From Bacteroides reticulotermitis JCM 10512 (lineage in GTDB: Bacteria; Bacteroidota; Bacteroidia; Bacteroidales; Bacteroidaceae): a stretch of DNA of 64,000 nucleotides. Made by a program: the position numbers and the translations under genes. A model generated the notes under the pieces. That model was not told the DNA's origin. It saw nothing but the letters and a program-made list of their open reading frames with translations, and did not search any database. The stretch is from contig NZ_BAIV01000003.1 in assembly GCF_000517545.1 (NCBI RefSeq), forward strand, positions 62,001 through 126,000, read 5' to 3'. Shown here piece by piece: positions 27,808-37,257 of this stretch (position 1 is its first letter; every line of letters starts with the position of its first letter).

Positions 27808-28575
27808 TTATCTAATGATACCACGCTCGGAGTTACGGATAAAACTAATAATATATTCAATCTCCTTGTTTATTTCAAATTCTGCTTCTATTTTCTTCAA
27901 TGCATCTGTTGTATTCAACCCGCTTTGATAGATAATGCGATATGCATTGTGTATGTTTTCAATCACCTCGTTCGAGAAACCGCGACGGCGTAGACCGATG
28001 ATGTTAATACCACTGAAAGTAGTCGGCTCACGTCCGGCAATAATATAGGGTGGAATATCTTTGCTAAAGCGGCAACCGCCTTGAATCATAACATATCCTC
28101 CAACCCGACAGAATTGGTGCATTAACACATTTGCACTGATAATAGCGCTGTCATCGATTACAATTTCACCGGCCATTTTGGTGGAGTTACCAATGATACA
28201 TCCATTGCCGATCAGCGCATCGTGTGCCACGTGTACGCTTTCCATCAATAAGTTATTGTTGCCTACAATGGTACGTCCTTTGGCGGCAGTACCTCGGTTG
28301 ATAGTCACATTCTCACGGATCAGGTTATTGTTCCCGATTTCCGCTGTGCTGTCTTCACCCTGGAATTTGAGATCTTGGGGGATTGCACCGATTACAGCAC
28401 CCGGAAATATTGTATTTCCGTCGCCAATACGCGAGCCATACAAAATAGTGGCATTAGCCATAATCTTGTTGTTATTACCGATGGTTACATTTTTATCAAT
28501 GTAAACAAAAGGTGCAATCTCTACGTTTTCCCCGATTTTTGCTTCAGGATGAATATATGCTAAGGGACTTACCAT
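27808..28575 (-). CDS. lpxA: UDP-N-acetylglucosamine acyltransferase
   Basis: A 255-residue left-handed beta-helix enzyme that puts the first acyl chain on UDP-GlcNAc in lipid A synthesis. Hexapeptide repeats fill the N-terminal two thirds (IGENVEI, IGNNNKI, IGDGNTI, AEIGNNN). The catalytic His lies in VHVAHDALIGNGCI, and the GGYVMIQGG segment and helical C-terminus are as usual. It starts 3 bases after the lpxC-fabZ stop, so the lipid A genes are translated in series. Intact. Confidence 0.97.
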   Translation of the reverse strand: MVSPLAYIHPEAKIGENVEIAPFVYIDKNVTIGNNNKIMANATILYGSRIGDGNTIFPGAVIGAIPQDLKFQGEDSTAEIGNNNLIRENVTINRGTAAKGRTIVGNNNLLMESVHVAHDALIGNGCIIGNSTKMAGEIVIDDSAIISANVLMHQFCRVGGYVMIQGGCRFSKDIPPYIIAGREPTTFSGINIIGLRRRGFSNEVIENIHNAYRIIYQSGLNTTDALKKIEAEFEINKEIEYIISFIRNSERGIIR

Positions 28576-28578
28576 GTT

Positions 28579-29963
28579 TTATTTGTTTTTTATTATTTGT
28601 GCCATAAATTCAGCTTCGCAAACAACTCGTTCGCCTACGAATACATATCCTTTCATTGTAGAAATTCCCCGGCGTATGGGAGCTAACAGTTCCACACGGA
28701 AAAGTAACGTATCACCCGGAACAACCTTCTGACGAAACTTCACACCATCAATTTTCATGAAATAAGTAGAATAACGTTCGGGTTCGTCGATTGAGTTTAG
28801 AACCAGCAAACCGCCTACTTGAGCCATTGCTTCTATCTGGAGTACACCCGGCATAACCGGTTCTTGTGGGAAATGTCCTTGAAAGAAAGGCTCATTCGAT
28901 GTAATGTTCTTTACACCTACGATAAAGTTCGCTCCAATCTCTACAATTTTGTCTACTAGCTGGAATGGATACCGGTGCGGCAAAAGTTCGCGAATGCGGT
29001 TTACGTCCATGATCGGTTCGCTGCTCGGATCGTAAGAAGGAGCTTGAATATCATGCATGCGAATCTCTTTACGCATCTGACGAGCAAACTTATTGTTAAT
29101 TGTATGTCCCGGGCGGGTAGCATGATGCGTCCCTTGATCGGCTTGCCAATAAGTGCAAGATCGCCAATAACGTCCAGTAGTTTGTGACGGGCACATTCAT
29201 TCGCCCATACCAACGGTTTATGATTGATATAGCCCAGTTGCTCAGCGTCCATATGAGGTACTCCCATTACGTCAGCCAATTTATCATATTTTTCCTGAGA
29301 CATCTGACGTTCGTAGATTACGATCGCATTATCCAGATCTCCTCCCTTGATGAGTCCGGCAGAGAGCAACGGCTCTATTTCGCGGACAAAAACGAATGTA
29401 CGGCTTGCGGCTATTTCCTCTTTGAAATCTTCCATATTCTCGAGAGTGGCAAACTGGTTGGGAATAATGGTTGAGTCATAAGAAACCAACACATTCAGGC
29501 TAAAGTTCTCGTCGGGTAATACAATGATGGAAGAACCCGTTGTTTCGTCGCGGAATTCAATTTTCGATTTGATTATATAGAAATCTTTAACTGCACTTTG
29601 CTCTACAACTCCAACACGTTCTATTTCTTGCACGTAATATTGCGCGCTACCGTCCAGAATTGGAAACTCAGGTCCATTCACTTGAATGAGACAGTTGTCA
29701 ATTCCTAAGGCATAAAGGGCTGCCATTCCATGCTCTACTGTGCTTACTTTAACTCCATTCCTAGTCAGAACGGTACCGCGGGTTGTTTCCGTTACATTGT
29801 CTGCTACCGCATCGATAATTGGTTGTCCTTCTACGTCAATTCGTTGGATTTTGTATCCATGATTGTCCGGAGCCGGATTAAAGGTAACAGTCAAGTCGAT
29901 CCCAGTGTGAAGGCCCTTTCCGCTTAGTGAAAAGCTATCTTTCAGCGTTTTTTGTTTCAGCAT
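28579..29963 (-). CDS. lpxC: Fused UDP-3-O-acyl-GlcNAc deacetylase / (3R)-hydroxyacyl-ACP dehydratase (frameshifted)
   Basis: About 461 codons. The N-terminal part is LpxC, the committed zinc deacetylase of lipid A synthesis: TVEHGMAALYALGIDNC (Zn His), then FPILDGSA and ECARHKLLDVIGDLALIG (Zn His and Asp). The C-terminal part (from about residue 310) is FabZ, a fatty-acid dehydratase: LLPHRYPFQLVDKI, then GHFPQEPVMPGVLQIEAMAQ with the catalytic His and Glu. This fusion is typical of Bacteroidetes. One G is missing near 29120: GGACGCATCATG GCT restores the join to TRPGHTINNKF. Flanks are lpxD (3 bases) and lpxA (3 bases). Confidence 0.93.
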
Positions 29964-29966
29964 TGG

Positions 29967-31005
29967 TTACTTATTTAATAATTGTTTTAATTCTTCTACT
30001 TCTTTGCGCAGATTATTCAGATCGATATACATATCCGGCAAACTTCTACTTACTACGGATGCTTTGAAATAAGTCTTCAGATCCATAGGTGGAGTTCCAA
30101 TCAATTCGCTGCCTGATTTTATATTCCGAGGTACGCCCGATTGTGCTCCTAAACTCACTTTATCTCCAATTTTAAGATGTCCTGCGATACCGACCTGGCC
30201 ACCGAACATACACCATTTTCCTGTTTTGGTAGACCCGGCAATTCCAACCTGGGCAGCCATCACGGTGTGTGAACCGATTTCGTCGTTATGCGCAATTTGT
30301 ACCAAATTGTCTATTTTCACGCCATCGTGTATCACCGTAGCTCCCATAGTAGCACGGTCGATGCAAGTATTGGCACCTACCTCTACTTTATCTTCTAAAA
30401 TAACGATTCCAATTTGAGGGATCTTGTCATAACCGTTTGGCGTAGGAGCGAAGCCAAAGCCATCTGCTCCGATTACTGAACCGGAGTGCAGAATACACTC
30501 GTTGCCAATGCGACAGTCGTGATAAATATTTACATTGGAGTAAAGCAGACAGTTACTTCCTACCTTTGCGTTATCTCCGATGTATGTATGTGGGTAAATT
30601 TGAGTATTATCTCCGATGACGCATTCTCACCTACATAGCAAAAGCACCGATATACACATTGTCGCCTACTTTTGCCGAGGGGGCAACAAATGCTAAAGAG
30701 TCGATTCCTTGTTTTTTAGGTTTACTCATCTCATGCAGGTTGAGCAATTTTGCCAAACTCTCGTAGGCATTGTCTACCTTGATTAAAGTTGCTTTGATTT
30801 CTTGTTCCGCTACGAAATCTTTGTTCACCAGTACGATGCTTGATTTTGTATCGTAGATATAAGGTGTATATTTAGGGTTCGACAGGAATGAAATAGCTCC
30901 GGGTATTCCCTCTTCAATTTTAGCGAATGTGTGTACCGTTGCGTTTTCGTCTCCTATGATCTCCCCTTGGATGAATGCTGCAATTTGCTTAGCCGAGAAC
31001 TCCAT
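29967..31005 (-). CDS. lpxD: UDP-3-O-(3-hydroxyacyl)glucosamine N-acyltransferase (two frameshifts)
   Basis: About 346 codons. The N-terminal domain ([16 protein letters not shown]) leads into hexapeptide repeats. Two single-base deletions lie close together: near 30636 (stop after IGAFAM, where GCn TAT GTA GGT would continue as AYVGENA) and near 30615 ([15 protein letters not shown] after restoring one base). After that the frame is open through [19 protein letters not shown], the catalytic His region [10 protein letters not shown] and a helical tail. LpxD adds the second acyl chain in lipid A synthesis and is essential in most Gram-negatives, so two breaks together argue for sequence error. 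It heads the lpxD-lpxC/fabZ-lpxA block. Confidence 0.92.
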
Positions 31006-31086
31006 GTCTTTATTTCAAATTTAATTAGTCCACAAATAACGGTTTTTTTTTCCAATTATCCGTGTTCTTGGATGAATATTTTATAC

Positions 31087-32316
31087 TTACCTATGCAAGC
31101 GCTGGTAGCAGATATAGTATTTCTTTACCTTTTTGGATAATAACGAGATATTCAGCATATCCGATGCCTCAGCAATATTTTTGATAGTGCCGTCTTTGTA
31201 GATAATATCTATACTGTCATCTGCCGGATCGTACATATTCTTTTCGATGCTGGGGGTAGAGACGAAATAGCTCGCTTCGGAAAGAGAAATGTCCAATTGT
31301 TGGCTTATTTGCAAAGTTAATTCTTTCTTTCTGTCTTCACTGATCGGTTCGGAAGAAATTTCCACTTTAAATACATCACGGTTGATCATCCCCAGGCTTA
31401 ATGTAGACAGCACTTTATCCGAGTGCGTGCTCCAAACCTTCAGTGCCGTCCAGATGTCGTTATCGTCCAACTGGATAAAGTACTTCAGGCAATCCGGGTT
31501 TTGGTAGAATGCCGTGTGGTCAATATCATTGTATAGGAAAAAGTGCAATGCTGGTGAGGCAAATAGCTCTATACCTTTTGGTGCTAGTTCTTTGGCACGT
31601 AATAAAGTACTGATAAGCATACGCTCGTAGGCAACCGAGGTCTTATGCAGATATACTTGCCAGTACATCAGCCGGCGAGCGGTCAGGAAATTCTCAATCG
31701 AATAAATGCCTTTCGATTCCACAACCAAGTGATCGTCGGCTACATCCAACATCTTGATGATGCGAGCTGAACCGATGTTACCTTCGGTTACCCCGGTATA
31801 AAAGCTGTCCCGTCGGAGATAATCAAGCCGATCCATATCCAACTGCCCACTGACCAATTGATGTAGAAACCGTTTCGGGTATTCATCTTTGAAGATTTGA
31901 ATAGCCAGACTGAGCTGACCGTTCATATCCTTATTCATCTGCTCCATCAACATCAAAGAGATCTCCTCATGCGATACACCTTTCACAATGGTATCTTCGA
32001 GCACATGTGAAAACGGTCCGTGACCGATATCATGCAATAGAATAGCCGCTTGTACAGCTTCCGATTCACTGTCGAAAATGAAGTTTCCCTTGGAAGCCAA
32101 TTGCATAATGGCTTCACTCATCAAGTGAAATGCTCCGAGTGAGTGCTGGAAGCGTGTATGCTGTGCTCCCGGATACACGACAGATGATAATCCCACTTGC
32201 TTGATGCGAGTGAGACGCTGTAGAAGGGGGTGCCGTACGATATCGTACAACAGACCTTTCGGGATATTGATAAATCCAAATACCGGATCGTTGATTATTT
32301 TTCTTTCGTAAGACAT
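31087..32316 (-). CDS. HD-domain phosphohydrolase (dGTPase-like)
   Basis: A 409-residue protein with an N-terminal HD domain: RLTRIKQVGL, then HTRFQHSLGAFHLM (first His) and ILLHDIGHGPFSHVLE (His-Asp pair), with a distal Asp in QLDMDRLDYLRRDSFY. These ligands are those of metal-dependent phosphohydrolases such as SAMHD1/dGTPase relatives. The C-terminal 150 residues are family-specific. The substrate is probably a nucleotide, but this is inference. It lies 8 bases after pyrF and 81 before lpxD on the same strand. Confidence 0.85.
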   Translation of the reverse strand: MSYERKIINDPVFGFINIPKGLLYDIVRHPLLQRLTRIKQVGLSSVVYPGAQHTRFQHSLGAFHLMSEAIMQLASKGNFIFDSESEAVQAAILLHDIGHGPFSHVLEDTIVKGVSHEEISLMLMEQMNKDMNGQLSLAIQIFKDEYPKRFLHQLVSGQLDMDRLDYLRRDSFYTGVTEGNIGSARIIKMLDVADDHLVVESKGIYSIENFLTARRLMYWQVYLHKTSVAYERMLISTLLRAKELAPKGIELFASPALHFFLYNDIDHTAFYQNPDCLKYFIQLDDNDIWTALKVWSTHSDKVLSTLSLGMINRDVFKVEISSEPISEDRKKELTLQISQQLDISLSEASYFVSTPSIEKNMYDPADDSIDIIYKDGTIKNIAEASDMLNISLLSKKVKKYYICYQRLHR

Positions 32317-32324
32317 TCTATCTC

Positions 32325-33149
32325 TTAAAGAATAACTTTTAGCTGTTCAGCCATTTGTGCCTGCACTTCCTTTGCCGCATTGCGGGCAGCTTCAGCAAAC
32401 TTTTCAGTCTTATCTACGTAAATAATTCCGCGCGAAGAGTTCACTATGAGTCCACAAGTGCTGTTCATTCCATATTTGCATACTTCTTCGAGTGATCCAC
32501 CTTGCGCACCGACACCGGGCACCAGTAGAAAATGATTCGGTACAATTTGGCGGATACCTTCGAAGGCTTTGCCTTGTGTAGCACCTACTACATACATCAT
32601 TTGTTGGTCATCGCCCCATTCTTGCGATTTGCGCAGCACTTTTTCGAACAACTGCTCGCCGGCTTCATCTTTCATAAGTTGAAAGTCGTGCGAACCTTTG
32701 TTAGAAGTTAATGCCAATAGGATGACCCATTTGCCTTCATAAGTGAGAAACGGCGTTACGCTGTCTTCACCCATATAGGGTGCTACGGTTACCGAATCAA
32801 TATCCAGTTCTTGAAAGAAAGTCCGGGCATACATTGCGGAAGTATTTCCGATATCCCCCCGTTTCGCATCAGCGATGATAAACTGGTCGGGATAATTCTC
32901 CTTTATATACTTTACGGTTTTCTCGAAAGATACCCAACCCTTTACGCCCATACTTTCGTAGAAGGCAAGATTCGGCTTATAGGCGATGCATAGATCGGCA
33001 GTAGCGTCGATTATAGCTTTGTTGAATGCGAAGATGGGATCTTCTTCATTCAATAAGTGTTCGGGTATTTTCTGTATGTCTGTATCCAAACCCACGCAGA
33101 GAAAAGACTTCTTGCGCTTAATGTTTTCGAATAATTGTTCTTTATTCAT
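32325..33149 (-). CDS. pyrF: Orotidine 5'-phosphate decarboxylase
   Basis: A 274-residue TIM-barrel enzyme that makes UMP from OMP in pyrimidine synthesis. It has the type-2 form: [14 protein letters not shown] near the N-terminus, the catalytic Lys in [18 protein letters not shown] (DAKRGDI), then [16 protein letters not shown] and [10 protein letters not shown]. This longer variant is common in Bacteroidetes and Actinobacteria. Gaps of 29 and 8 bases to its neighbours place it in the prfA-pyrF-HD operon. Confidence 0.95.
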   Translation of the reverse strand: MNKEQLFENIKRKKSFLCVGLDTDIQKIPEHLLNEEDPIFAFNKAIIDATADLCIAYKPNLAFYESMGVKGWVSFEKTVKYIKENYPDQFIIADAKRGDIGNTSAMYARTFFQELDIDSVTVAPYMGEDSVTPFLTYEGKWVILLALTSNKGSHDFQLMKDEAGEQLFEKVLRKSQEWGDDQQMMYVVGATQGKAFEGIRQIVPNHFLLVPGVGAQGGSLEEVCKYGMNSTCGLIVNSSRGIIYVDKTEKFAEAARNAAKEVQAQMAEQLKVIL

Positions 33150-33178
33150 TGTATTTCGGGAATGATTAATAATCTATT

Positions 33179-34291
33179 TTAAAGTTCGTTTTCTTTGAGA
33201 CGTTCCGCGTTTTCTGCTACAATCAGGCGGTCGATACATTCTTGGATTTCTCCATCCATAAATGCAGATAGATTGTAAATCGTATAGTTAATGCGGTGAT
33301 CTGTAATTCGTCCCTGAGGATAGTTGTAGGTGCGTATCTTTGCAGAACGGTCGCCGGTCGACACCATAGTCTTACGCTTAGAAGCTATGTCGTCAACATA
33401 CTTCTGGTGTTCCTTGTCGTAGATGAAAGTACGCAGCCGAGAAAGAGCTCTTTCTTTATTCTTTGGCTGATCGCGCGTTTCCGTACATTCAATCAAAATC
33501 TCTTCTGCCACGCCTGTGATTGGATTTTTCCAGATGTAACGCAAACGTACTCCAGATTCTACCTTATTCACATTCTGACCGCCGGCACCACCTGAGCGGA
33601 ACGTGTCCCACTTAATTTCGCCTTCGTTAATAACAACGTCGAATTCTTCTGCTTCCGGAAGTACGGCTACAGATGCTGCCGAAGTATGTACACGTCCTTG
33701 CGTTTCGGTTGCCGGCACACGCTGAACGCGGTGAACTCCCGATTCGTATTTCATCGTTCCGTACACATTGTCACCGGAGATGCTGCAAATAACTTCTTTG
33801 TATCCACCGGACGATCCCTCGTTGACACTCGATACTTCCATCTTCCAACCTTTGGATTCGCAGAATTTGGCATACATGCGGAATAAGTCGCCTGCAAAGA
33901 TCGCTGCTTCATCGCCACCTGCTCCTCCTCGAATCTCAAGGATCGCATTTTTGCTATCTTGAGGATCGGTAGGAACAAGCATCAGTTTGATTTCCTCTTC
34001 CAACTTTGGAAGGCGGTTTTGACTGATTTCCATCTCTTCCTTCGCCATTTCACGCATCTCAGGATCTGACTCATTGGATAGAATGCTTTTAGCCTCTTCA
34101 ATGTTACCTAACAGTTGGATGTATTCTTTTCGGGCTTTCATCAGATCGCCCAATTCTTTATACTCTTTAGTTAGTTTTACGTAGCGCTTCTGATCGGCTA
34201 TGACAGACGGGTCGGTGATGAGTGTAGACACTTCCTCGAAACGAGCTACCAGCCCATCTAGTTTATCCAATATATTGTTGTTATCAGCCAT
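33179..34291 (-). CDS. prfA: Peptide chain release factor 1
   Basis: A 370-residue release factor that recognises UAA and UAG. The GGQ motif that triggers peptide release is in RSGGAGGQNVNKVESGVRL, about residues 230-245. The codon-recognition segment reads VPATETQGRVHTSAA, so the PAT tripeptide marks RF1 and not RF2 (SPF). The N-terminal coiled-coil domain is complete. It starts 100 bases after the purM terminator region and precedes pyrF by 29 bases. Confidence 0.96.
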   Translation of the reverse strand: MADNNNILDKLDGLVARFEEVSTLITDPSVIADQKRYVKLTKEYKELGDLMKARKEYIQLLGNIEEAKSILSNESDPEMREMAKEEMEISQNRLPKLEEEIKLMLVPTDPQDSKNAILEIRGGAGGDEAAIFAGDLFRMYAKFCESKGWKMEVSSVNEGSSGGYKEVICSISGDNVYGTMKYESGVHRVQRVPATETQGRVHTSAASVAVLPEAEEFDVVINEGEIKWDTFRSGGAGGQNVNKVESGVRLRYIWKNPITGVAEEILIECTETRDQPKNKERALSRLRTFIYDKEHQKYVDDIASKRKTMVSTGDRSAKIRTYNYPQGRITDHRINYTIYNLSAFMDGEIQECIDRLIVAENAERLKENEL

Positions 34292-34342
34292 TAATTTGCT
34301 TTTATTTATTTTTTCAGGGATTGGTTCTCTCTAGTTATTTTA

Positions 34343-34379
34343 GGAAAAAGCTGTCAGACCCTGTTGGGGCAGACAGCTT
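34343..34379 (-). terminator. Terminator after purM
   Basis: On the minus strand AAGCTGTC..CCCC-AACA-GGGT..GACAGCTT forms a stem followed by TTTTCC. It lies right after the purM stop, before prfA. Confidence 0.75.
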
Positions 34380-34391
34380 CTTTATGGCTTA

Positions 34392-35558
34392 TTAATAGTT
34401 GAATTCTCCGAACTCACTTTTAATAGTTAACTTTTTGGTATCACTTGCTTCCACACGGCCTACAATTTGAGCAGGGATGCCGAATGATTCGGAAATTGCA
34501 ATAACTTCTTCTGCATGTTCCGGTGATAGGTAAACCTCCAAGCGATGTCCCATATTGAACACCTTGTACATTTCTGCCCATTCAGTACCGCTTTGCTCCT
34601 GAATTGTTTTGAACAAAGGAGGAACCGGGAACAAATTATCTTTTACTACATGAACGTTTTCGACAAAATGAAGCACTTTGGTCTGAGCCCCACCGGAGCA
34701 ATGAACCATACCGTGAATTTCCGGACGAAGAGCGTCAAGTAGCTTTTTAACGAATGGTGCATAAGTACGGGTAGGAGAGAGTACAAGTTTACCTGCATCC
34801 AGCGGGGAGTTCTCTACGCTATCTGACAGCTTGAGGTTTCCGGAATATACTAGCTCTTCGGGAACGGCTGCGTCATAGCTCTCGGGATATTTCTCAGCCA
34901 GATATTTCGCAAATACATCGTGACGGGCACTCGTTAAACCATTGCTTCCCATACCTCCGTTGTATTCTTTTTCGTAAGTGGATTGTCCGAAAGAGGCCAA
35001 GCCGACAATCACGTCGCCCGGTTGGATATTTGCGTTGTCGATTACGTCCGAACGCTTCATGCGACAAGTTACTGTAGAGTCAACTATGATGGTGCGAACC
35101 AAATCGCCTACATCAGCCGTTTCGCCGCCGGTAGCATATACTCCTACGCCCATTTCACGAAGTTCGGCAAGCAACTCGTCTGTTCCGTTGATAATGGCAG
35201 AGATCACTTCGCCCGGGATAAGAAGTTTGTTGCGTCCGATTGTCGAGGAAACAAGGATATTGTCTACGGCACCTACGCAGAGTAAATCGTCGATATTCAT
35301 AATCAGGGCATCTTGCGCGATTCCTTTCCATACCGACAAGTCTCCTGTTTCTTTCCAGTACATATAAGCCAGGGAAGATTTGGTTCCGGCTCCGTCAGCG
35401 TGCATAATGTTACAATATTCCGGATCACCTCCCAGGATGTCGGGAATAATTTTACAGAACGCTTGCGGAAAGATTCCTTTGTCGATGTTTTTGATCGCGT
35501 TGTGTACGTCCTCTTTTGATGCGCTTACACCCCGCATCATGTATCGTTGATTACTCAT
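34392..35558 (-). CDS. purM: AIR synthase (phosphoribosylformylglycinamidine cyclo-ligase), divergent Bacteroidetes form
   Basis: A 388-residue ATP-dependent enzyme of the PurM/ThiL fold, fifth step of purine synthesis. Features are HADGAGTKSSLAYMYW (acidic DGAGTK loop), IAQDALIMNIDDLLCVGA, and ATGGETADVGDLVR, all from the PurM nucleotide site. It is about 40 residues longer than the E. coli protein and differs in the C-terminal half, as in other Bacteroidetes. A TATTTTTG box lies at 35588-35595 (minus strand), about 30 bases upstream of the ATG. Confidence 0.9.
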   Translation of the reverse strand: MSNQRYMMRGVSASKEDVHNAIKNIDKGIFPQAFCKIIPDILGGDPEYCNIMHADGAGTKSSLAYMYWKETGDLSVWKGIAQDALIMNIDDLLCVGAVDNILVSSTIGRNKLLIPGEVISAIINGTDELLAELREMGVGVYATGGETADVGDLVRTIIVDSTVTCRMKRSDVIDNANIQPGDVIVGLASFGQSTYEKEYNGGMGSNGLTSARHDVFAKYLAEKYPESYDAAVPEELVYSGNLKLSDSVENSPLDAGKLVLSPTRTYAPFVKKLLDALRPEIHGMVHCSGGAQTKVLHFVENVHVVKDNLFPVPPLFKTIQEQSGTEWAEMYKVFNMGHRLEVYLSPEHAEEVIAISESFGIPAQIVGRVEASDTKKLTIKSEFGEFNY

Positions 35559-35587
35559 GAGTTATAGAATTATTTTGTATACGACTG

Positions 35588-35595
35588 CAAAAATA
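35588..35595 (-). promoter_or_regulatory. Probable -7 box for purM
   Basis: The minus strand reads TATTTTTG, about 30 bases before the ATG. No -33 box is clear. Confidence 0.5.
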
Positions 35596-35633
35596 CGGCT
35601 TTTTTTTCTTGCAGCCAACAATTTATATAAAAT

Positions 35634-35686
35634 GCCGTTGCCTAAAAAAACTTGCGTGTCAGAATACACCAGTTTTAGGCAACGGC
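35634..35686 (-). terminator. Terminator-like hairpin after lemA
   Basis: A 14-bp perfect stem (GCCGTTGCCTAAAA and TTTTAGGCAACGGC) encloses a 25-base loop with an inner GTGT/ACAC pairing. ATTTTATATAAA follows on the minus strand. It sits between lemA and the purM promoter. Confidence 0.7.
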
Positions 35687-35709
35687 AAACTATGTTTCAG
35701 TGTCTATTT

Positions 35710-36298
35710 CTAGAACTCTACTTTCGGTGCTTGAGCGGCTCCTTCTTCCGCTGCGAAATAGGCTCGCTTATCGAATCCGAACATCCCTGCAAAGATACTT
35801 TTTGGGAAGCGACGGATTGCGGTATTGTAGGATTGAGCAGCATCGTTGAAGTTTTTACGCGCTACCGTGATCCGGTTTTCGGTACCTTCCAATTGAGCTT
35901 GCAGCTCCAAAAAGTTCTGATTGGCTTTCAAATCCGGATAGCTTTCCGTGATAGCCAATAATTTACCTAAGGCGGAAGTTACCGCTCCCTGAGCTTTTTG
36001 GTATGCCGCTAACTTCTCAGGAGTCAGGTCGCTCGGGTCTACTTTGATCTGAGTTGCCTGGCTACGGGCAGCAACCACTCCTTCGAGTGTCTCTTTTTCA
36101 TGCGACGCGTATCCTTTGACTGTGTTTACCAGATTCGGAATCAGGTCGGCACGACGTTGATATTGAGTCTCTACATTCGCCCATTGTACTTACATTCTCG
36201 TCCATAGTAACCAGGCTATTGTATGCGCCCACAGACCAACCTATAAGAAGAACTGCTGCTGCAGCAATTGCTGCGATGATAATCAATGACTTTTTCAT
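35710..36298 (-). CDS. lemA: LemA family protein (frameshifted)
   Basis: About 196 codons. The N-terminal membrane anchor (MKKSLIIIAAIAAAAVLLIGW) is followed by AYNSLVTMDENVST. A one-base deletion near 36188 breaks the frame: adding a base gives QWANVETQYQRRADLIPNLV, the hallmark of LemA, and continues to the normal end KVEF. LemA proteins are anchored helical bundles of unclear function, often next to TPM-domain proteins, as here (38 bases). In the broken frame the product would be only 66 residues. Confidence 0.9.
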
Positions 36299-36336
36299 AC
36301 GTTCTGTTTTTATAAAATAGAATAGATATTATTTGT

Positions 36337-37254
36337 TTAAAACCTGGAGCCGGCTCCACCGCCACCTCCGGAACCACCTCCGAAACTTCCGCCACTAAAG
36401 CCGCCACCACCGCCGCCAAAACTACCACCGCCAAAGCCTCCGATGAAGGGGCCTCCGCCACCACCTCTGTTGTGGTAATTATCGTCAGAGGACTGACGGC
36501 GTCGCGTTAATGTATGACCGCAATTGCGGCATATGTAGGTGATTTCTTCAGTTTTTACGCCACTTATTCTCGAGACAGTCCGGCTACTCTTGCGTTGCAA
36601 AGTATGCTTGCCACATTTGGGACAGCGGCTTTGAGCCCTGGCTACAAAAAAGGCAACAAGGAAGCCTACACCTGAAATTCCGAGAACCAGCAATATGGCC
36701 ATGCGCCAATCGGAATCATCTTCGCTGGTTTGCAGGTCATTTTCCATCGATCCGTCCAGAATCTGGCTGGCTGCCTGAATGCCGGCTACCATTCCTGCAT
36801 CCCAATTGCCGTCCTTGAGGTAGGGGATCATGTACTTGGTTTGAATCCGTTTGCATATAGCGTCAGGAAGAACTCCCTCGAGTCCATAGCCGGTGTAGAA
36901 TTGAATACAGCGCTGATCGGTAACCAAAAGGACTACCAGTCCATTGTCTTTTCCTTTTTTACCGACTCCCCATTTATTGAGCAATTGGTGAGAAAAGTCG
37001 AAGCATTCCGCTTCTCCGATCGAAGGTACAACAGCGACTACGGTTTCGATTCCCGTTTGTTGCTCCAACGCATACAACATGGAGTCGATACGGTTGCAGG
37101 CTGTTTGCGATAGAACACCTTCCGGGTTGCTTACATATTGCATTTTATTCTGCAAATGTACCTTGGGTAGGTTGTCTACCGTATATATTTTGTTCTGCGC
37201 ATGAAGGGCAACAGATAATAGGCAAATAAAAAAACAAGTGAAAGTTGATCTCAT
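36337..37254 (-). CDS. TPM domain (YgcG-like) membrane protein with zinc ribbon and Gly-rich tail
   Basis: A 305-residue protein. Signal peptide (MRSTFTCFFICLLSVALHAQ), then the TPM domain (about 40-165, with YVSNPEGVLSQ and WGVGKKGKDNGLVVLLV), one membrane segment (about 185-206) and a four-cysteine ribbon (CPKCGKHTL and ICRNCGHTL). The end is almost pure Gly, Ser and Phe (repeats of GGGSFGGG). TPM proteins are found with LemA and have been proposed to act in envelope or photosystem upkeep; here the pairing with lemA is intact. Confidence 0.9.
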   Translation of the reverse strand: MRSTFTCFFICLLSVALHAQNKIYTVDNLPKVHLQNKMQYVSNPEGVLSQTACNRIDSMLYALEQQTGIETVVAVVPSIGEAECFDFSHQLLNKWGVGKKGKDNGLVVLLVTDQRCIQFYTGYGLEGVLPDAICKRIQTKYMIPYLKDGNWDAGMVAGIQAASQILDGSMENDLQTSEDDSDWRMAILLVLGISGVGFLVAFFVARAQSRCPKCGKHTLQRKSSRTVSRISGVKTEEITYICRNCGHTLTRRRQSSDDNYHNRGGGGGPFIGGFGGGSFGGGGGGFSGGSFGGGSGGGGGAGSRF

Positions 37255-37257
37255 ATT

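Noticed and set aside
29001..29200. Separate lpxC and fabZ genes
   Set aside because: Adding one base near 29120 joins them without a stop, and the fusion is the normal form in Bacteroidetes.
36216..36464. Ala/Val-rich small protein at the end of the TPM gene
   Set aside because: It is the Gly-rich coding sequence of the TPM gene and the start of lemA read in another frame.
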